Source: Xylaria sp. FL1777 (Eukaryota; Ascomycota; Sordariomycetes; Xylariales; Xylariaceae). From it: a stretch of DNA of 64,000 nucleotides. The position numbers and the translations under genes are program-made. Below are positions 1 to 12,027 of this stretch, one piece after another. Under the pieces are notes generated by a model. That model was not told the DNA's origin, ran no database searches, and saw nothing but the letters and a program-made list of their open reading frames with translations. The DNA lies in contig MU400548.1 in assembly GCA_022578965.1 (NCBI GenBank), positions 186,001 through 250,000 on the forward strand, in the 5' to 3' direction. The stretch's first letter is position 1. Each line of letters starts with the position of its first letter.

Positions 1-521
1 CCTCCCCTCTCCCGCCTGTCGTTAACCCTGAGCTCTGCGACTGTGCCATGTCCAGCCTGAGCTGCACCATCGAGTCCGATGATGCCGATTCTTACGGCGC
101 CGAGTTCGGCTTCATCTGTGGTGAAGAAGATGGTAAATACTGCGTTGGCATTGTGCACAACGCTACCACTGGGGACTATGGTGCCTACTCCGGCTGCTCG
201 CCCAAGCAGCAACTGGCCTGGGTGGCCAATCAGTACTACGAGGCTCAGGATTCATCCAACAAGGCGAGCGCTTGTGACTTCGATGGCCTCGCCAAGACAC
301 AGAGCCCCAAGAGCAATGGTACCTGCACTGCCCTACTTGAGGCAGCCGGCACTGATGGCTCTGGATCTGTTGCTCAGCCCACCGGGGCGGCAAGCAGCTC
401 CTCTAGCGCCGCTTCTCCCAACAGCCTTTCCTTGCCCGGTTTCTTCAACTTCGGCCAGACTTTCTTCGTTGCCTACGTCATTACCGCTCTCGTATCCGGA
501 GTTGGCATGCTTGTACTATAA
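1..521 (+). CDS. GH72 beta-1,3-glucanosyltransferase (Gas/Gel type), 3' end only
   Basis: The reading frame is open from base 3 and ends at the stop at 519-521, so the window cuts off the 5' part with the GH72 catalytic domain. What remains is the cysteine-rich X8/CBM43 module: it begins with CDCAM, continues with CGEEDGKYCVG and CSPKQQLAW, and ends near ACDFDGLAK. A Ser/Ala-rich spacer and a hydrophobic C-terminus (about 25 residues ending in GMLVL) follow, as expected for a GPI-anchor signal. Family members act outside the plasma membrane, cutting and rejoining beta-1,3-glucan chains to remodel the cell wall; the X8 module is known from the Gas1/Gel branch. The next gene (GH94) converges on it. 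The domain call is from visible motifs; the catalytic half cannot be checked here. Confidence 0.85.
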   Translation, partial: SPLPPVVNPELCDCAMSSLSCTIESDDADSYGAEFGFICGEEDGKYCVGIVHNATTGDYGAYSGCSPKQQLAWVANQYYEAQDSSNKASACDFDGLAKTQSPKSNGTCTALLEAAGTDGSGSVAQPTGAASSSSSAASPNSLSLPGFFNFGQTFFVAYVITALVSGVGMLVL

Positions 522-1197
522 GACTGTAGATTTAATGATGAGAAGAGGGGAGTTGGATTCCTGCTCTTGTATAGGAAACAAAGATTAATGTACGACCCTG
601 TATTGGACATGCGTCACTTCACCTGGCTCTATCAGCTATGATATGTCTTCCTGATTCCGGGTCTTCCTAGTCGAGGTTAATTCGAGGGTCGCGGCCTTGC
701 CAATCTTAACCAATTTAGAGTATGAAGAATGTACATAAGGCCTGGCGTCGTGGAATTCCTTCTTTTTCTTAAATTCTTGATATGTGAATGAGCGATGGGT
801 CATAGACTGGATCTTAAGGGATAATAATAACACCCTCATGACATACATCGCACTTGCCACGAGCAGTCACTTCTTTGCGAAGTGGAAGAATGCTGAATAT
901 GCCTATTGTAGTTGGTCGCAACCTATAGGCTACTAGCGGAATGCTGAGAACATGGTATACGTGATAACATTTGCGACTGTAATTCGTGGCTGAATTCTGG
1001 TATTTCTGACTGGGCTAAACGATCGGACTTATCCTAACGAAGAACAAAAAGTCATGCAAGTAGTAATTATTGGGGTAATGGAACAAACGCGTCACCAGAA
1101 TGCGCACTCATAATTTCATAAAACTCGCTTAAACCTCCCCTCCTTTTCTCCGAGTTGTTCCAAATACATCACCGTTCCTTCGCAGCACTCGCTCGTC
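522..1197. other. Convergent 3' spacer
   Basis: This spacer lies between the stop codons of the GH72 gene and the GH94 gene. It holds the two 3' untranslated regions and no ORF with recognisable similarity. I see no repeat or RNA gene in it. Confidence 0.5.
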
Positions 1198-3621
1198 TTA
1201 TTTTGGCACGTAAACAGAAAGTTCGTATGTGTCACCGGGGCGAATGGACGTAAACCTGGCTCGTGGCAGTACGGCGCCGCCGTATTTTACGACCACGTCG
1301 TCGACATCGGCCTTCTTGATGTCCAGGAGGAACGTGGCGCCGCGGAACAGGCGCGTGGCCTTCATGCCGTCCCAGTGCGGCGGTAGCTGTGGGTGGATGG
1401 TCAGACCCTCGGGGTCGCCGCGGAGCCCGCACAAACCCTCGATGAAGCAGCGGTATGCCCACGATACGGTGCCCGTGTTAAACAACTGGCTCGACCGGCC
1501 AGCCGTGCGGGGGTACTCGCGCCAGGCGCCGCGGTAGTAGTTAGGGATGTACACGGGCATCTGGCCGCGCTGGACGTAGTCGGCATCGCTGGGGCCGGGG
1601 ATCAGCTTGCGCAGGACCTCGTAGGCGCGGTCGGCCTCGCCAATGCCGTACAGCGCGTGGATGTAGAAGACGGCGGCGTGGTTGTAGACGGACCCGTTCT
1701 CGGCCGACCCGGGATACTTCTGTGTGACGCGGCCGACGTCCTCGCGCATGCCGCTGTACGGCGGGCCGAACATCAGCGTGCCATACGGCGTCGACAGGTG
1801 CTCATCGACGGCGGCCAGCATCTGCCGGATCTGCCGCGGCGACGCGGCGCCGCTGAGGATCGACCACGTCTGCGGGTTCAGCCAGATCTTGCCCTCCGTG
1901 TCTGACGCCACGCCGAACACGACGTCATCGTCCGTGATACCGCGCGCGAACCACGATCCGTGCCACATGTGCGCGTTGGCGGCGTCGTTGACGGCTTGCG
2001 CGCCGGCACGGTATCTCGCAGCCAGCTCGGCCCGGCCCTGCTGCTCACACACGTCCGCCCACAGCCGGCACGCGAACGCCGTCGCCAGCGTCAGCCACCC
2101 CGACACGCCCTTCCCCTTGTACCCGACCATGTTCATGGGGTCACACCAGTCGCCCTGGGCGATGTAGCTCAGGCCACGCCCGTCGCGCGCCGCGAGGAGC
2201 CAGTCGACCGCGCGCCCGATGCGCTCGAACACGGTCTGCTCGTCGCCGCGGAAGTCGGCCACCTTCTCGTCCAGCAGCGCGTAGTCGGCCGTCTCGGACA
2301 GGTACGCTTCCAGCGCCACGGGCAACCACACGCAGTGGTCTGTGTGCGGGATCTGATTAATGTACTTGAGCTCGGCGCCCTCGGCCAGCAGGATCCCGTC
2401 CGGCATAGCGCCCGTGGCCTCCTGTTGCGCCAGCGCCGTCAAGAAGGCCCGCCGCGTCACGCCGGACGCGATGTACGTCATTCCCATGTTGTCCTGCAGG
2501 TAGTTGCGTGTCTGCGGGTCCGTCGTCAGTCGGTTCACGTCCCCGTGGTAGTAGCACTGCCGCGGCAGCCAGTGGTTGACGAAATTGTCCAGGGCCGCGT
2601 CCGGCGTCTCGATCCGTAGACATCCCGTCCCCTTGGCGATGTACTCGGCGTACTCCCTCGCGCACCGCGTGAACCCCGCCTTGCTCAGGTACCGCGACTT
2701 CATGGCTGCAATCTCGCCGTCGTCGAGAGCCGGCCCAAGAAGGAAGCGTAGCGTGTGTGATGACGATGGTGCCAAGGACAGCCGATACTGCACTGCCGCT
2801 GCTGACGTTTCGTAGCGCGCGTCACTCCGACCAAGCTCCTCGCTGTCGACGATGGCTGATGGTGCGTGTAAGCCGCCCTCCCCTTCGAAGGCGCTCTGCA
2901 TCGCTTCCCACGCCGTCGGTGGCGTCTCGCATAGGAAATATGACTTGTCCTTTAGTAGCTTGTTCTTGAAGTAATCCTCGGCCTTCTGGTACGGCGTGAT
3001 ACTACTCGCGACAACACCACACAGATCTGGCCGCCACTCGGCCGACTGATTCATCCACGACATGTACCCAAAGGGAAAATAGGGGTATATGCTAATCTTC
3101 CTTGGCTTGTCAGTCAGATTGTTGACCTCAACGGTCCATAGCTCGGCTACGTCATGCGTCGGGATCACGAGCGTCATCTCCACGCGCAAACCTAGGTTTT
3201 CGACGGTCCAGCGAACATCACTCTTCCCCGCCGAGAAGACGAACTTGTCCAGCGTCGCGCAACGCACGGGCTCGAACGGCGCTGAGAAGAGCTCAGCCGT
3301 ATCCTCGTCCTTGACGTACACGAACCGCCCCGGGTGGTGTGCGTAGTAGTTCTGCTCGGGCTGCATGAACGTCCGCGCCTCCAGGTTCGGCGCGTGCATG
3401 TACTTGGCCGGCTCTGGTTGCATGAACTGGGCCGTCGCATATCCCCGACACGTCACCTGGATCATCATCTGCTGGTTCCAGAGGAAGGCACCCGCCTTAG
3501 GCAGCGCCGTTGCGCTCGTCAGCTCATACCGAGAACCATCCGGCGTCGGACCACAGAGAGGGCCTCTGCTATTGCCGTTCGCGGCCGCATTGACCGCCCC
3601 ATTGGCCGAATTAATCGTCAT
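1198..3621 (-). CDS. GH94 phosphorylase, probable cellobionic acid phosphorylase
   Basis: This is a single-exon gene of 807 aa. The ATG at 3621 (MTINSANG) is preferred because the open frame upstream, to 4017, encodes a low-complexity Phe/Lys-rich stretch unlike the family. The protein shows the GH94 layout: an N-terminal beta-sandwich (motif [15 protein letters not shown]), helical linker, alpha/alpha barrel and a short C-terminal beta domain. The barrel motif [10 protein letters not shown] places the expected general-acid aspartate at D491 or D494. GH94 enzymes split beta-linked disaccharides with inorganic phosphate. The characterised Neurospora crassa member of similar length uses cellobionic acid, giving glucose 1-phosphate and gluconic acid, so I infer that substrate here. 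There is no signal peptide, so the enzyme is probably cytosolic. Cellobiose or another beta-glucoside remains possible as substrate. Confidence 0.82.
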   Translation of the reverse strand: MTINSANGAVNAAANGNSRGPLCGPTPDGSRYELTSATALPKAGAFLWNQQMMIQVTCRGYATAQFMQPEPAKYMHAPNLEARTFMQPEQNYYAHHPGRFVYVKDEDTAELFSAPFEPVRCATLDKFVFSAGKSDVRWTVENLGLRVEMTLVIPTHDVAELWTVEVNNLTDKPRKISIYPYFPFGYMSWMNQSAEWRPDLCGVVASSITPYQKAEDYFKNKLLKDKSYFLCETPPTAWEAMQSAFEGEGGLHAPSAIVDSEELGRSDARYETSAAAVQYRLSLAPSSSHTLRFLLGPALDDGEIAAMKSRYLSKAGFTRCAREYAEYIAKGTGCLRIETPDAALDNFVNHWLPRQCYYHGDVNRLTTDPQTRNYLQDNMGMTYIASGVTRRAFLTALAQQEATGAMPDGILLAEGAELKYINQIPHTDHCVWLPVALEAYLSETADYALLDEKVADFRGDEQTVFERIGRAVDWLLAARDGRGLSYIAQGDWCDPMNMVGYKGKGVSGWLTLATAFACRLWADVCEQQGRAELAARYRAGAQAVNDAANAHMWHGSWFARGITDDDVVFGVASDTEGKIWLNPQTWSILSGAASPRQIRQMLAAVDEHLSTPYGTLMFGPPYSGMREDVGRVTQKYPGSAENGSVYNHAAVFYIHALYGIGEADRAYEVLRKLIPGPSDADYVQRGQMPVYIPNYYRGAWREYPRTAGRSSQLFNTGTVSWAYRCFIEGLCGLRGDPEGLTIHPQLPPHWDGMKATRLFRGATFLLDIKKADVDDVVVKYGGAVLPRARFTSIRPGDTYELSVYVPK

Positions 3622-4760
3622 TTGAAGTTCCTTGCTTAGCTCAGTGGAGGTGGCTATCCGGCCTCCGTGTGATTCAGACTGCGTCCCCGGTATCTGCCGA
3701 GTCCGGTTCGGGGGTGTTCGGAAGAACAAGGGGGGCGGGAATGTTCCTAAGATCCCGAGCTTGGCACGAACTTTCAACGCTTTAGCAAAAATTGAATCTT
3801 CAAAGAAAAGGGGCTTTGCTAATACGAGGAAGGGAAAGGAAAGGAAAGGAGTAAGAGAAATGAAAAAAAAAAAAAGGAAAAGAGAAATGGAATATGGAAT
3901 ACGGGAAAGAAACACGCTTAGATTACCTTTCGTCTTGACCGCCGGATACGAAAAAAGAAACATACGTAGCACCTTTTCCCCCTTTTCTCTGTGGTGCGCG
4001 TGTTCACGGCTGACCACATCGGAACCAGCCAGCTACCTAGCACGACATCCCGGCATCGAATGAAAGAGCAGCAGCAAGACGAGGGCACGGCCTACGGGTA
4101 GCTACATAGGTAGACGTACGTACAGGACCTGCTGTATCTCCCTCTCCCTACCGCGCGCACCACCTCCAGCAGGACATGTTCTCCCGCGTGGGCATGAGCC
4201 GATGGTGCCGGCGCCGCCACCGGACCGTTGGATGTGCACCCACTGCACTGCCATGACTGTACTGGACAGTACAGTAATTTGCAGGCGCCCTCCCCTTCAT
4301 CCCTGAACGCCTAGCACGGGAAAATCTGCGGGTAAAGAGGTGCGGTGAGGCCCCCCATCCCCCAATGCGGCCATCCCTAGTACCTTAACCCAATCGCTGG
4401 CCCTGGGGTGCAGGTCAGCTGAGACCCCACCAAGGTGTTTCTTTGGGAAGGGAAAGACGTTGGAGCGTGGGCTGATGACGACTCGGCTGCGCTGGTGCTG
4501 TAGCGTACAGCTTCTTTCGGTCTTTCGTTTACACTACTGCCGTGTTATGAGAGAGGCGCGTGGGGGGGAATATGCGGCCTCTGTAGTGAGAACCTGTTAT
4601 ACTTATGCAACACTCTCCCGAAAGAGGTAGGTAGGCACCTGCGGCCGGCCTTACTTTTGGGTGCACTGGGTTCCCCGGTTTCACGATGGCAATGAGGACG
4701 ATGGGGATTTTTGGGGTTTGGGGTTTGGAGTAGGTATTGGAGTGTGGGGATTTTGGAGTT
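3622..4760. promoter_or_regulatory. GH94 upstream region
   Basis: This is the 5' flank of the minus-strand GH94 gene. A purine-rich tract with a run of about 13 A lies at 3840-3890 on the plus strand, that is, a pyrimidine tract in the GH94 leader. CCCCAC-type sequences that fit the degenerate CreA consensus occur (for example near 4425), but this motif is too common to rely on. No coding region is recognisable. Confidence 0.3.
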
Positions 4761-4767
4761 GATGTCG

Positions 4768-4886
4768 ATATCACTACCTACGTACCTACCTAGGTGGTAG
4801 GTATGGTAGTAGGTATGGTAGTAGGTATGGTAGTAGGTATGGTAGTAGGTATGGTAGTGCCTATGGTACGGTACCGGTAGTGATAT
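4768..4886. repeat. 12-bp tandem array inside an 11-bp inverted repeat
   Basis: Five perfect copies of GTAGGTATGGTA run from 4797 to 4856, and a sixth, degenerate copy ends at 4868. The array is bracketed by the inverted pair ATATCACTACC (4768-4778) and GGTAGTGATAT (4876-4886). It sits inside spacer rich in ACCTAGGT-type motifs. Confidence 0.85.
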
Positions 4887-5937
4887 TAGCGTGGCCTGCG
4901 AGCTGGGAACAGTGAACTTGGGCCACTATCGTGTACTGCATGTGGTCTACAAGAAGCTACCTACCTAGGTAAGTACGCTGTAATACATACCTCTAGTAGG
5001 TACTTAGGTAGGTAGCAGATCCTTTTGCTAGGTATTCATTGGCGGTGGAGGCCGCTACATGTTTCAAGAATATTAGATACCTACTTAAGTACTTACGCCA
5101 TGGTTCAAATTGGTGTCATTCGGGTAAAGAGCTGAAATAGGTAACTCGAGAGTTTTACTCGATATAGCCCCTTCAAGTACCTACGCTTACTTCCAACCAG
5201 GTCACCTACGATCTAAGTAAACGTACTGAGGAAGACAATGCCGTCCAAACCAGATTCCAATGCAACTCCCGAATACCTACCACTGCGGATTATAGCATTA
5301 CATACGGACCGATCTTAGCTTTTGAAGAAGTCCCGGGTACGTTAGGTATGCTAATGCGCCCGTATGTGTGTGTAGGATTAAGGGGGCCATGGAACAAGTT
5401 AAGTAATGATGAAAGGTATTGCATGGCGTATTGCATGGCTCGCTTAGTGCATTCGGCTACCATAAAGGTATTTATGTAGTCCATCGTGTTAAGGCGTTAT
5501 TTCGGCGACATCGGCATGCATCATCATTAATATAAGGAGGTTGTCGTTGGGAACCTCGGTGATCTTCGGAGATCGTAGCTTTAGGATCACCAAAACTCGA
5601 ATCTGGATAACTCTTGATATAATGCGCCGTGGGAGACCTGATAGCTAAGACTTACCTGTACAAGCGTTAAGTGGGAACCTTGTACGCAGTAAGTTATAGG
5701 AAACTCGGCCCGACGGCCGTCAACCGTCAAATAAGACCTAACGCTAGTACTCTGGGCGAAAATGTCGATAATGTCGATAATATCCCTTATTTTGCGATTT
5801 CATACTGGCCGGTACCTACTTACTTGGCTTTCCAATACTGTCATGCCAGTTAGTCACCATCATACTTACTCCGAGGTGGGTGGCATGATGCAAGTAATGC
5901 AGGTAAACAACTAACCGTTGCCATAACCTACCTATTC
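4887..5937. other. Motif-rich spacer without a gene
   Basis: The stretch has several GTAGGTACCTAC/ACCTAGGT-type palindromic motifs (for example near 4960-5010 and 5090) but no credible reading frame. The longest ORFs are short, biased and unlike any family I know. Confidence 0.45.
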
Positions 5938-6157
5938 AGAATACAATAATCCACTATGGCTACCAAGGTCCCAAGGCCTCCTGGCCTTGGTGGCTGTCCT
6001 TGACTCTATATACAATTGGTCCGGTCTTCCTAGCCTCCGGCGTCCGTCAATATGTCTCAGATAAACGAAGGCTGAATAGCCTCACGTCTGGATACGAGAG
6101 ACAGTCTCAGTGGGTGTAAGACAGCCTGCGTGTCTCGCCGAATCAGCGCGTGTAACA
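5938..6157 (+). repeat. Dispersed repeat, copy 1 (solo-LTR-like)
   Basis: It shares long blocks with the copies at 11791, 15382 and 62994: ATACAATAAT at the left, a GACTCTATATACAATTGGT-like block, GGCTGAATAGCCTCAC, then GAGACAGTCTCA, and CAGCGCGTGTAACA at the right end. Read on the minus strand it starts TGTTACACGCGCTGA, as many LTRs start with TG. It lacks internal coding capacity and lies about 150 bp upstream of the alpha/beta hydrolase gene. Flanking direct repeats are not evident for this copy. Confidence 0.75.
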
Positions 6158-6311
6158 GCAAGTTCGTATATGAACAAGGGCATCAACCAGATCCCACTGG
6201 GTTCCTACATGTAGTATTGTAGTATACATGTACAACGTCGTCCCTCCTCCTCTGTCTCATACCACCAGATCTCAACGCATCCCGGCTTGTTTCGCCGTCA
6301 CTTTCAACACT

Positions 6312-7157
6312 ATGGCGACATCGACTATCGCAGAGACTAAACGCCTGCCCATCATCTTCTTTGTGCCGGGTGCTTGGCACAGCCCTTGGGTCTTTGATGG
6401 TGTGCGCAGCATCCTCTCGGCGCGCGGCTTTGGCACCGAGACGTCGTCGCTCGCTACGGTTGGATCTGCCGATTCAAGTGTTGGCCTTTCCAATGACGCA
6501 GCCAAAGTACGGTCGGCGTTGACGAAACTCATTGACAACGGCAAGGAGGTTATTCTCGTAGTCCATTCATATGGTGGCGTGGTTGCCTCGAACGCCGTCC
6601 AAGGGTTGGGCATCGAACAACGTACTGGTAACGGCGTCCAAGGCGGTATAGTTATGATACTGTATCTTGCGGCCTTTGCTATTCCCACAAAAACAAACTT
6701 TTTAACGGCTCTTGGAGGCAGCAACCTACCTTGGTGGAAGATTTCTGAGGTAGGCGTCTCATGAACTCTCGTCACAATAGCGAGGCATTGACGCGATGAG
6801 ATATAGGACGGCTTTTTCATGCCCATTCAGCCGCTGGACGTATTCTATGCCGATGTCGAAGCAACTTTAGCAAATAAAGCTGTCGACGCTCTTAGGAAGA
6901 TGCCTCTACGTATAGCAACAGACATATCCACTTATGATCCCCGGGAGGAAAGCTTCGAGGTCGGGTATATTTTCGCGGAAGAAGACCAAGCTCTCCCTAT
7001 CGGCGCTCAGAGAGCTATGTTCGCCGAGTTTCCAGTCGGCTCTTTTTCCGCTAGCCTGACTTCTAGCCATTCGCCGTTCCTCAGTATACCGGATACTCTT
7101 GTCGATGTTATCCAGAGGGCTGTAGAGCACGTACTAGGGAAAAGGTCCGCGAAGTAA
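6312..7157 (+). CDS. Alpha/beta hydrolase (AB_hydrolase_6-like), two exons
   Basis: The model is join(6312..6749, 6807..7157), 262 aa, with one 57-bp intron (GTAGGC...ATATAG, phase 0). A longer open frame starts at 6228, but the ATG at 6312 directly precedes a normal N-terminus. Visible family features are the oxyanion-side motif VPGAWHSPW near residue 20, the nucleophile elbow HSYGG with S86, an acid in AEEDQALP (D206) and the catalytic histidine in SSHSPFLS (H234). The triad is complete, so the gene looks functional. Relatives are small cytosolic esterases or lyases on varied small esters; the substrate cannot be read from sequence. There is no signal peptide. It lies between dispersed-repeat copies 1 and 2 and converges on the GH7 gene. 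Confidence 0.85.
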
Positions 7158-9122
7158 ATACTGAATGCCATTGGGTTTCGCGCTGCTCCCGGGAATATAT
7201 ACCAAATTAGACTTGGGTACACATCCAGGGGTCGTTAAGAACCTTTCAATCCCCAGCCAGAAACCCCCAGATTTTCCAAATGGCATGTTGTTCTATGCAG
7301 TGGGACGATGAATCATCGCTCAAACTGATGATGATACAACTTAAGGATGTGCGTCATAGATACGTTTAATTTAGTGAGGGTAAATGATTTGGAGGCGTGT
7401 TACTTGGTCGTAATTACAGCCCGATTCTCAATATTATGGCATAGCTGACAAAGGGTATTACCATATACAAATCCTCCTTGGTGGAGTCCAGACTTACCCC
7501 TAGTCTGTAGGAAACGGTACACTACAGCTGTAGTACCCAGGACCAATAAAAGGACTTAGGAATCAATGGAGTTAAGTCCTTCACCGTCAGTGTTATCTGC
7601 GACCTCCATCTACCCTATCTTCACAATGGCAATGACCAACTGGATTCCGATCATAACTAAGTTCCCTACAACTAGGAAAAGTATGTATAGAGTATTAGCG
7701 CAGTTATATCTGTACGGCTGAGGTGCCCTAGTCCTAGGCCAGGCGGATATATTGCTATTTTAAGTTCCTCTTGTATGGCATGTTCTCCACAACCTCTCTC
7801 TAGAATCGTGGGCCTTCTAATACATCTTGGGAAGTCTTTAGCACCAGATCTCAGCCTATCGATTATGGAGAGAAATAATGAAGTCAATAGTGGTTTGACC
7901 CCTTAATTGTGTACTACTCAATGCTACCCCCAAGCAATGCACCCTAAGATATTACGGTTCTTTTTCTTTCCATATCGATCTTAACGTATATCGTCTACTG
8001 AGCTATGAAGATTATATCTCACGTCTTAAATGCCTCATCTAAGGCAGGAAAAGTGACACGACCAAGGGACCTTAAGAACGCACCACATGTTCGTTAGATC
8101 GAATAATTTTATGTTTCATTATAATTTCTGTGCGACAATTAACCATTTCCTTCTTATCCTTCTTCTTCTTCGTCGCCGCACTCTGTGCTACAGCTGCTTC
8201 TTCCTTCCAGCGATCGAAATGACGACTTTCCATCCCCAACACATCCACCCATTGCACTGGGTATCCTCGCTAGCTCACTCGAAGATCTCGTACGCTGTAT
8301 AGCGCTCTTGTCTGAGTCTTCAGCGGCGAAGGTGCTCGAAATGAATCATTATCGGGCCATAGATTTTGACGAAGTGTGACATAACCACCCTCTTCCACCA
8401 ATACAGAATCTCGTTGGCTATAGACCAATTGGCGTTGTATTATGGTGTATGCCGTGTGTGACGGTCGGAACTAATGGCAAGGTGCTGCATGGTTCTCACG
8501 GCCTGATTCCCGCGTGAGCAAGTCTCTCTCTGAAATTAGGATGTTCACTTGACTGACCTGAGCACCTATTGACATTTACCGCCACGAATGGGGAGTAGTT
8601 GGTCGACCGCGGGCAATCTCGTGCTTGCCGCTAATGGTAAATTGTGCTACATGCATCTTCCCAGATTTGATGGCAGTAAGTATTAATAGACTAGTCTGGA
8701 AATCGAGAGTATATTGACTCGCGGTAAAAGATGGTCATATGAAGCCAGCATGAACCGTTGAATCCTAAGCTTCAGGTTTGATCATATTTCTCGTCTGGAT
8801 TCTCCTTTTATAGCCTGATGTAGCTCGCTACGCCCAAGGCATCTTCGCTTGCAACTTGCTCACCGAGTTGGAGGTCATCGCATGCACGTCAGCTGACGGT
8901 GACCAACGGCAACACTACGACCCTATTTATATCCTTGTTGTTTGGCACAACAAATTCGGCCAGACTCTCGCTTACGTACAGGACACGCGGTGCTTATCCT
9001 GGTTTCAAAAATAGTCACCGCTTGTTGGATAGGGAGAGAGCCTCATTGAGCGGGATAATTACGAGCGACGTAGCACCAGAGAGATGGCTGCTGACTCTCG
9101 TGTTGGGGGCCGCTGGTTCCGG
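7158..9122. other. Spacer without recognisable gene
   Basis: About 2 kb lie between two convergent genes. Short ORFs (up to about 77 codons) show no family resemblance. I see no RNA gene or dispersed-repeat copy here. The length is large for a convergent spacer, so decayed sequence is possible. Confidence 0.4.
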
Positions 9123-9157
9123 TCACCAGTAACCAGTAACCAGTAACCAGTAATCAG
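9123..9157. repeat. 7-bp tandem repeat
   Basis: The unit AACCAGT is repeated about five times; the first and last units each differ by one base. It lies just downstream of the GH7 gene and may fall in its 3' untranslated region. Confidence 0.8.
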
Positions 9158-9270
9158 TCGACATAAAGCCTCAGAGCGATGCACGGTACTTCGTCTATCC
9201 TGGTTCATACCTAGTCTAGATATCAACTGTTTAACCATCGGACACACTGCAGTGCAGCCTCATTCTCATC

Positions 9271-10717
9271 CTAAGCCTCGGAGAATGTTGATCCAATCTC
9301 TCCCCACTTCATGTTGCTGAAGGTTACTTGAGGAGCTGGCTCAATGACTCTGATGTTTTTAGGATCACCCTCGGTGGCGTTACAGGGGCCGGCGCCGTCC
9401 GTGCTGCCATCGAGCCAGTGCATAAAGCTGCCCTCGTCCCACCACAGACTGAATGTTAAGACCATGCCTCGGCTCAGTGACTCGCCAAACCCGGACAGAG
9501 CCCCGAGCCTCATGAAATCAGCGGCACCAGTTGCTTCGCAGTATTCGTCGGTCTCGTAGTCGACTGCCGGGACGCCTTCCTTTTCAATCACCTTGGCCTT
9601 AATGACCTTGCCTTCCTGTAAGTATAGCCGACGGATTCCAGTCAGAGTGCCGTTGACATCGGCGGGGAACTGAGTTACAACAGTAAACGGCTTCGTTGTG
9701 TCAACGTCGAAGTCCGCGCCCTCCCCGTAGTAGTCGGTCTGGCTCAACCGGTACGTATTCCAGCCGCAACCATTCTTGTCGCACACACCTCCTGCAGCGC
9801 ATTCACCCCCAGCACAGAGATATGGGCCAGTCTGGTTGCAGGGATGAGGGGCAATTTGAGTTGACCGAGCATTGGCCTCCCAGATGTCCATCTCGTTGCA
9901 GCAAGCGCCCTTCTTACCGACGTTCCCCTAGCGGCTTGCTGTCAGTCGCACAACGTGAATGGCTGAGAAGGGAGGAAAGGATCACTCACGACGCCATTGA
10001 TGAACGGAGTCACATAGCATTGGGCATCACACTATGCTCGCTGGAGTCAGTAATTACACGTTGGGTGAATATTACCCTCCTGATGCATGCTCCCAAGACA
10101 CGCCCTGGGAGTCCTCAGGTTACTAGAAAGGGAAGAAAATGACTCTAGTGTGCACATACGTAGCCAGTTCCCCATGTGGCACCGCCGGGGTTGAGGTCAT
10201 TCTTGCCACCGTCTTCGAGCATCTCGCCCATGTAAAGGGCGCTGTTCATGCCGCATGGGAGATGCGTCGCATCGATGTCGAAGGAAATCTCTTGTCCGGT
10301 GAGCTTCAGCATCTCGTACTTGTCTTTGGCTTCGTTGAGCAAGTATATCCGAGGAGACACAACGTTGCCGTTGACGATCTGTTCCATGTGTAACTCGTCA
10401 TCCTTCGTCGTAACTCCGACAGTACTATAATCCTGTATGCTCTCCATCACACAGTTCTTCGCGCAATCCTCCTCAGTTGGGCAAGCTGTGGGATCTGGGC
10501 CGCTTCCCCAGTTACCACAGCTCGCTCCGCCACCAACTTGATGAACCCCATGCGAAGATGAATCCAATACAACGTAGTTGGTAGCCTCTTCACAGCCATC
10601 GGCATTTGTGCATCTATATGTTATGACCTTCGGGTGGTTGTCAGCCACACCAACAGGCGTTTGTGCAGCGGAAAGACCCAAGAGCGCAAAGCCAAGTAAG
10701 AGGTTTTTGATGGCCAT
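9271..10717 (-). CDS. GH7 endo-beta-1,4-glucanase, secreted, three exons
   Basis: The model is complement(join(9271..9927, 9990..10031, 10160..10717)), 418 aa; donors GTATGT and GTGAGT and both AG acceptors keep phase 0. The signal peptide ends at SAAQ. The core shows HGVHQVGGGASCGNWG and the catalytic cluster CCNEMDIWEAN with E212 (nucleophile), D214 and E217 (acid/base). The loop between FINGV and CCNEMD is short, unlike the long loop of cellobiohydrolase I, and the protein ends near GEIGSTFSEA without a linker or CBM1. Both points favour an endoglucanase over a cellobiohydrolase. Such enzymes cut cellulose and mixed-linkage glucans outside the cell. It is divergent from the MFS gene across 1.85 kb of spacer that holds a dispersed repeat. 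Confidence 0.9.
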
Positions 10718-10814
10718 TATGAAGAACTACTGTGCCCCTTCAAATTATACTGGGAATTGGATTATAATATACTGCGGTAGTGGTTACTGCGCAATTGCCA
10801 TACTTCAAGTTCGA

Positions 10815-10822
10815 CTTATATA
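10815..10822 (-). promoter_or_regulatory. Candidate TATA box of the GH7 gene
   Basis: TATATAAG reads on the minus strand about 98 bp upstream of the GH7 start codon, a plausible core-promoter position. Confidence 0.45.
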
Positions 10823-11790
10823 GAGAGCTGTTCATGATGCTTATATCGATATTCGCGGGTATTTTTTTCAGTTCTCCACTTGCCCAACTTCAACTCGTTC
10901 CGCAAGCCAAGCGATAGTGTTCATTTATCAACAAAAATCAATGCGATGCTATTCTTGCTAAACGATAAGGTCTGTTTTGATGCGTGGAATATTCCCCTCC
11001 GACACGGTCGATGTGGAAACGTGGCCCGGCATCCCGGCATGTTAAGGAGCAAACTATTAGTGACATCGTGTAAGTTGCAAGCTTTAGATATAGTTGAGCT
11101 GCATTTGCGACAGCTCGTATAGGTTTCATGTAGTGGAGAAAAGGTGGTGTTGGCAAACCAAGAACACCATCCCTGATGTTAGGCCAGCAGATCCAAGGTA
11201 ATAAGTGAGCGGCAATGCTCGGCTATTATGCAGATAATGCCGACGTTCCTGCGCCTAATTTATTTCCGGTCTGACACCAGTATATAGCGGAAGCTGCTAT
11301 AGCTTTATCGAATTACTATTGATAAAGGATAATTTGTACTAGCTATCTAAGAACCGTCGATGACAAAGTCCTTCCTTCCTTTCCCTCCAGGCATTCTCGA
11401 AATTGGAGACCTGATAAATTAGCTTCCCGAGTGCTATCTGCTGACTAGGTTTCTCACGAATGAGTCTCCCTCCTGTAAGCAAGCTAAAATGCTCCAAGCA
11501 TCGTGGAGTTTGTTGACACTATATCTTATTATAACCCCATTGGAACTAGACAAATCCAGCACTCATGAATATAATCAGTCAGTGCTGATTTAACCTTTTT
11601 AATCTGCTTTTCCCCCGTGCTGCTTCCATAATGAATCACGTTGTTCTTTTGCCATTGTCACAAAACTCCGACCTGTGGTACCAGTTAGGGGGTTTAGTGT
11701 TAATGGAGATATGCGGAATGATGTGCCCCTTACCTATAACAAGAACTGCTGCAACAGGGCTTAGGACTTTGAGAACCGATTCTATTTACA
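10823..11790. other. Divergent spacer GH7/MFS, left part
   Basis: No credible gene. It contains the upstream region of the GH7 gene. I looked for GGCTAAA-type XlnR sites near the start and saw none that I would report. Confidence 0.35.
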
Positions 11791-12022
11791 ATACAATAAT
11801 CTGTTATAGCTGCCAAGGTCCATACCTCCCATCCGGGCTAGCGCTAGGCATAGTAGCTTTCTTTAACTCTATATATAATTGGTTCGGGCTACCTAACCTT
11901 CAAGGTCCGCCAATATATCTCAGATTAGCGAAGGCTGAATAGCCTCACTTCTGGATACGCGAAACAGTCTCAACAGATCTCAGTTTAGCGTAGTACGGCC
12001 TAGGTGTTCAGCGCGTGTAACA
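11791..12022 (+). repeat. Dispersed repeat, copy 2, with 5-bp direct repeats
   Basis: Same family as copy 1. Its left end ATACAATAAT is preceded by TTACA (11786-11790), and its right end GCGCGTGTAACA is followed by TTACA (12023-12027). This is a perfect 5-bp flanking duplication, as LTR elements leave. Relative to copies 3 and 4 it lacks about 40 bp before the terminal CAGCGCG block. Confidence 0.8.
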
Positions 12023-12027
12023 TTACA

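Noticed and set aside
3622..4017. N-terminal extension of the GH94 frame (132 extra codons)
   Set aside because: The extension is Phe/Lys/Ser-rich low-complexity sequence from the A-rich tract, and the family begins close to the ATG at 3621.
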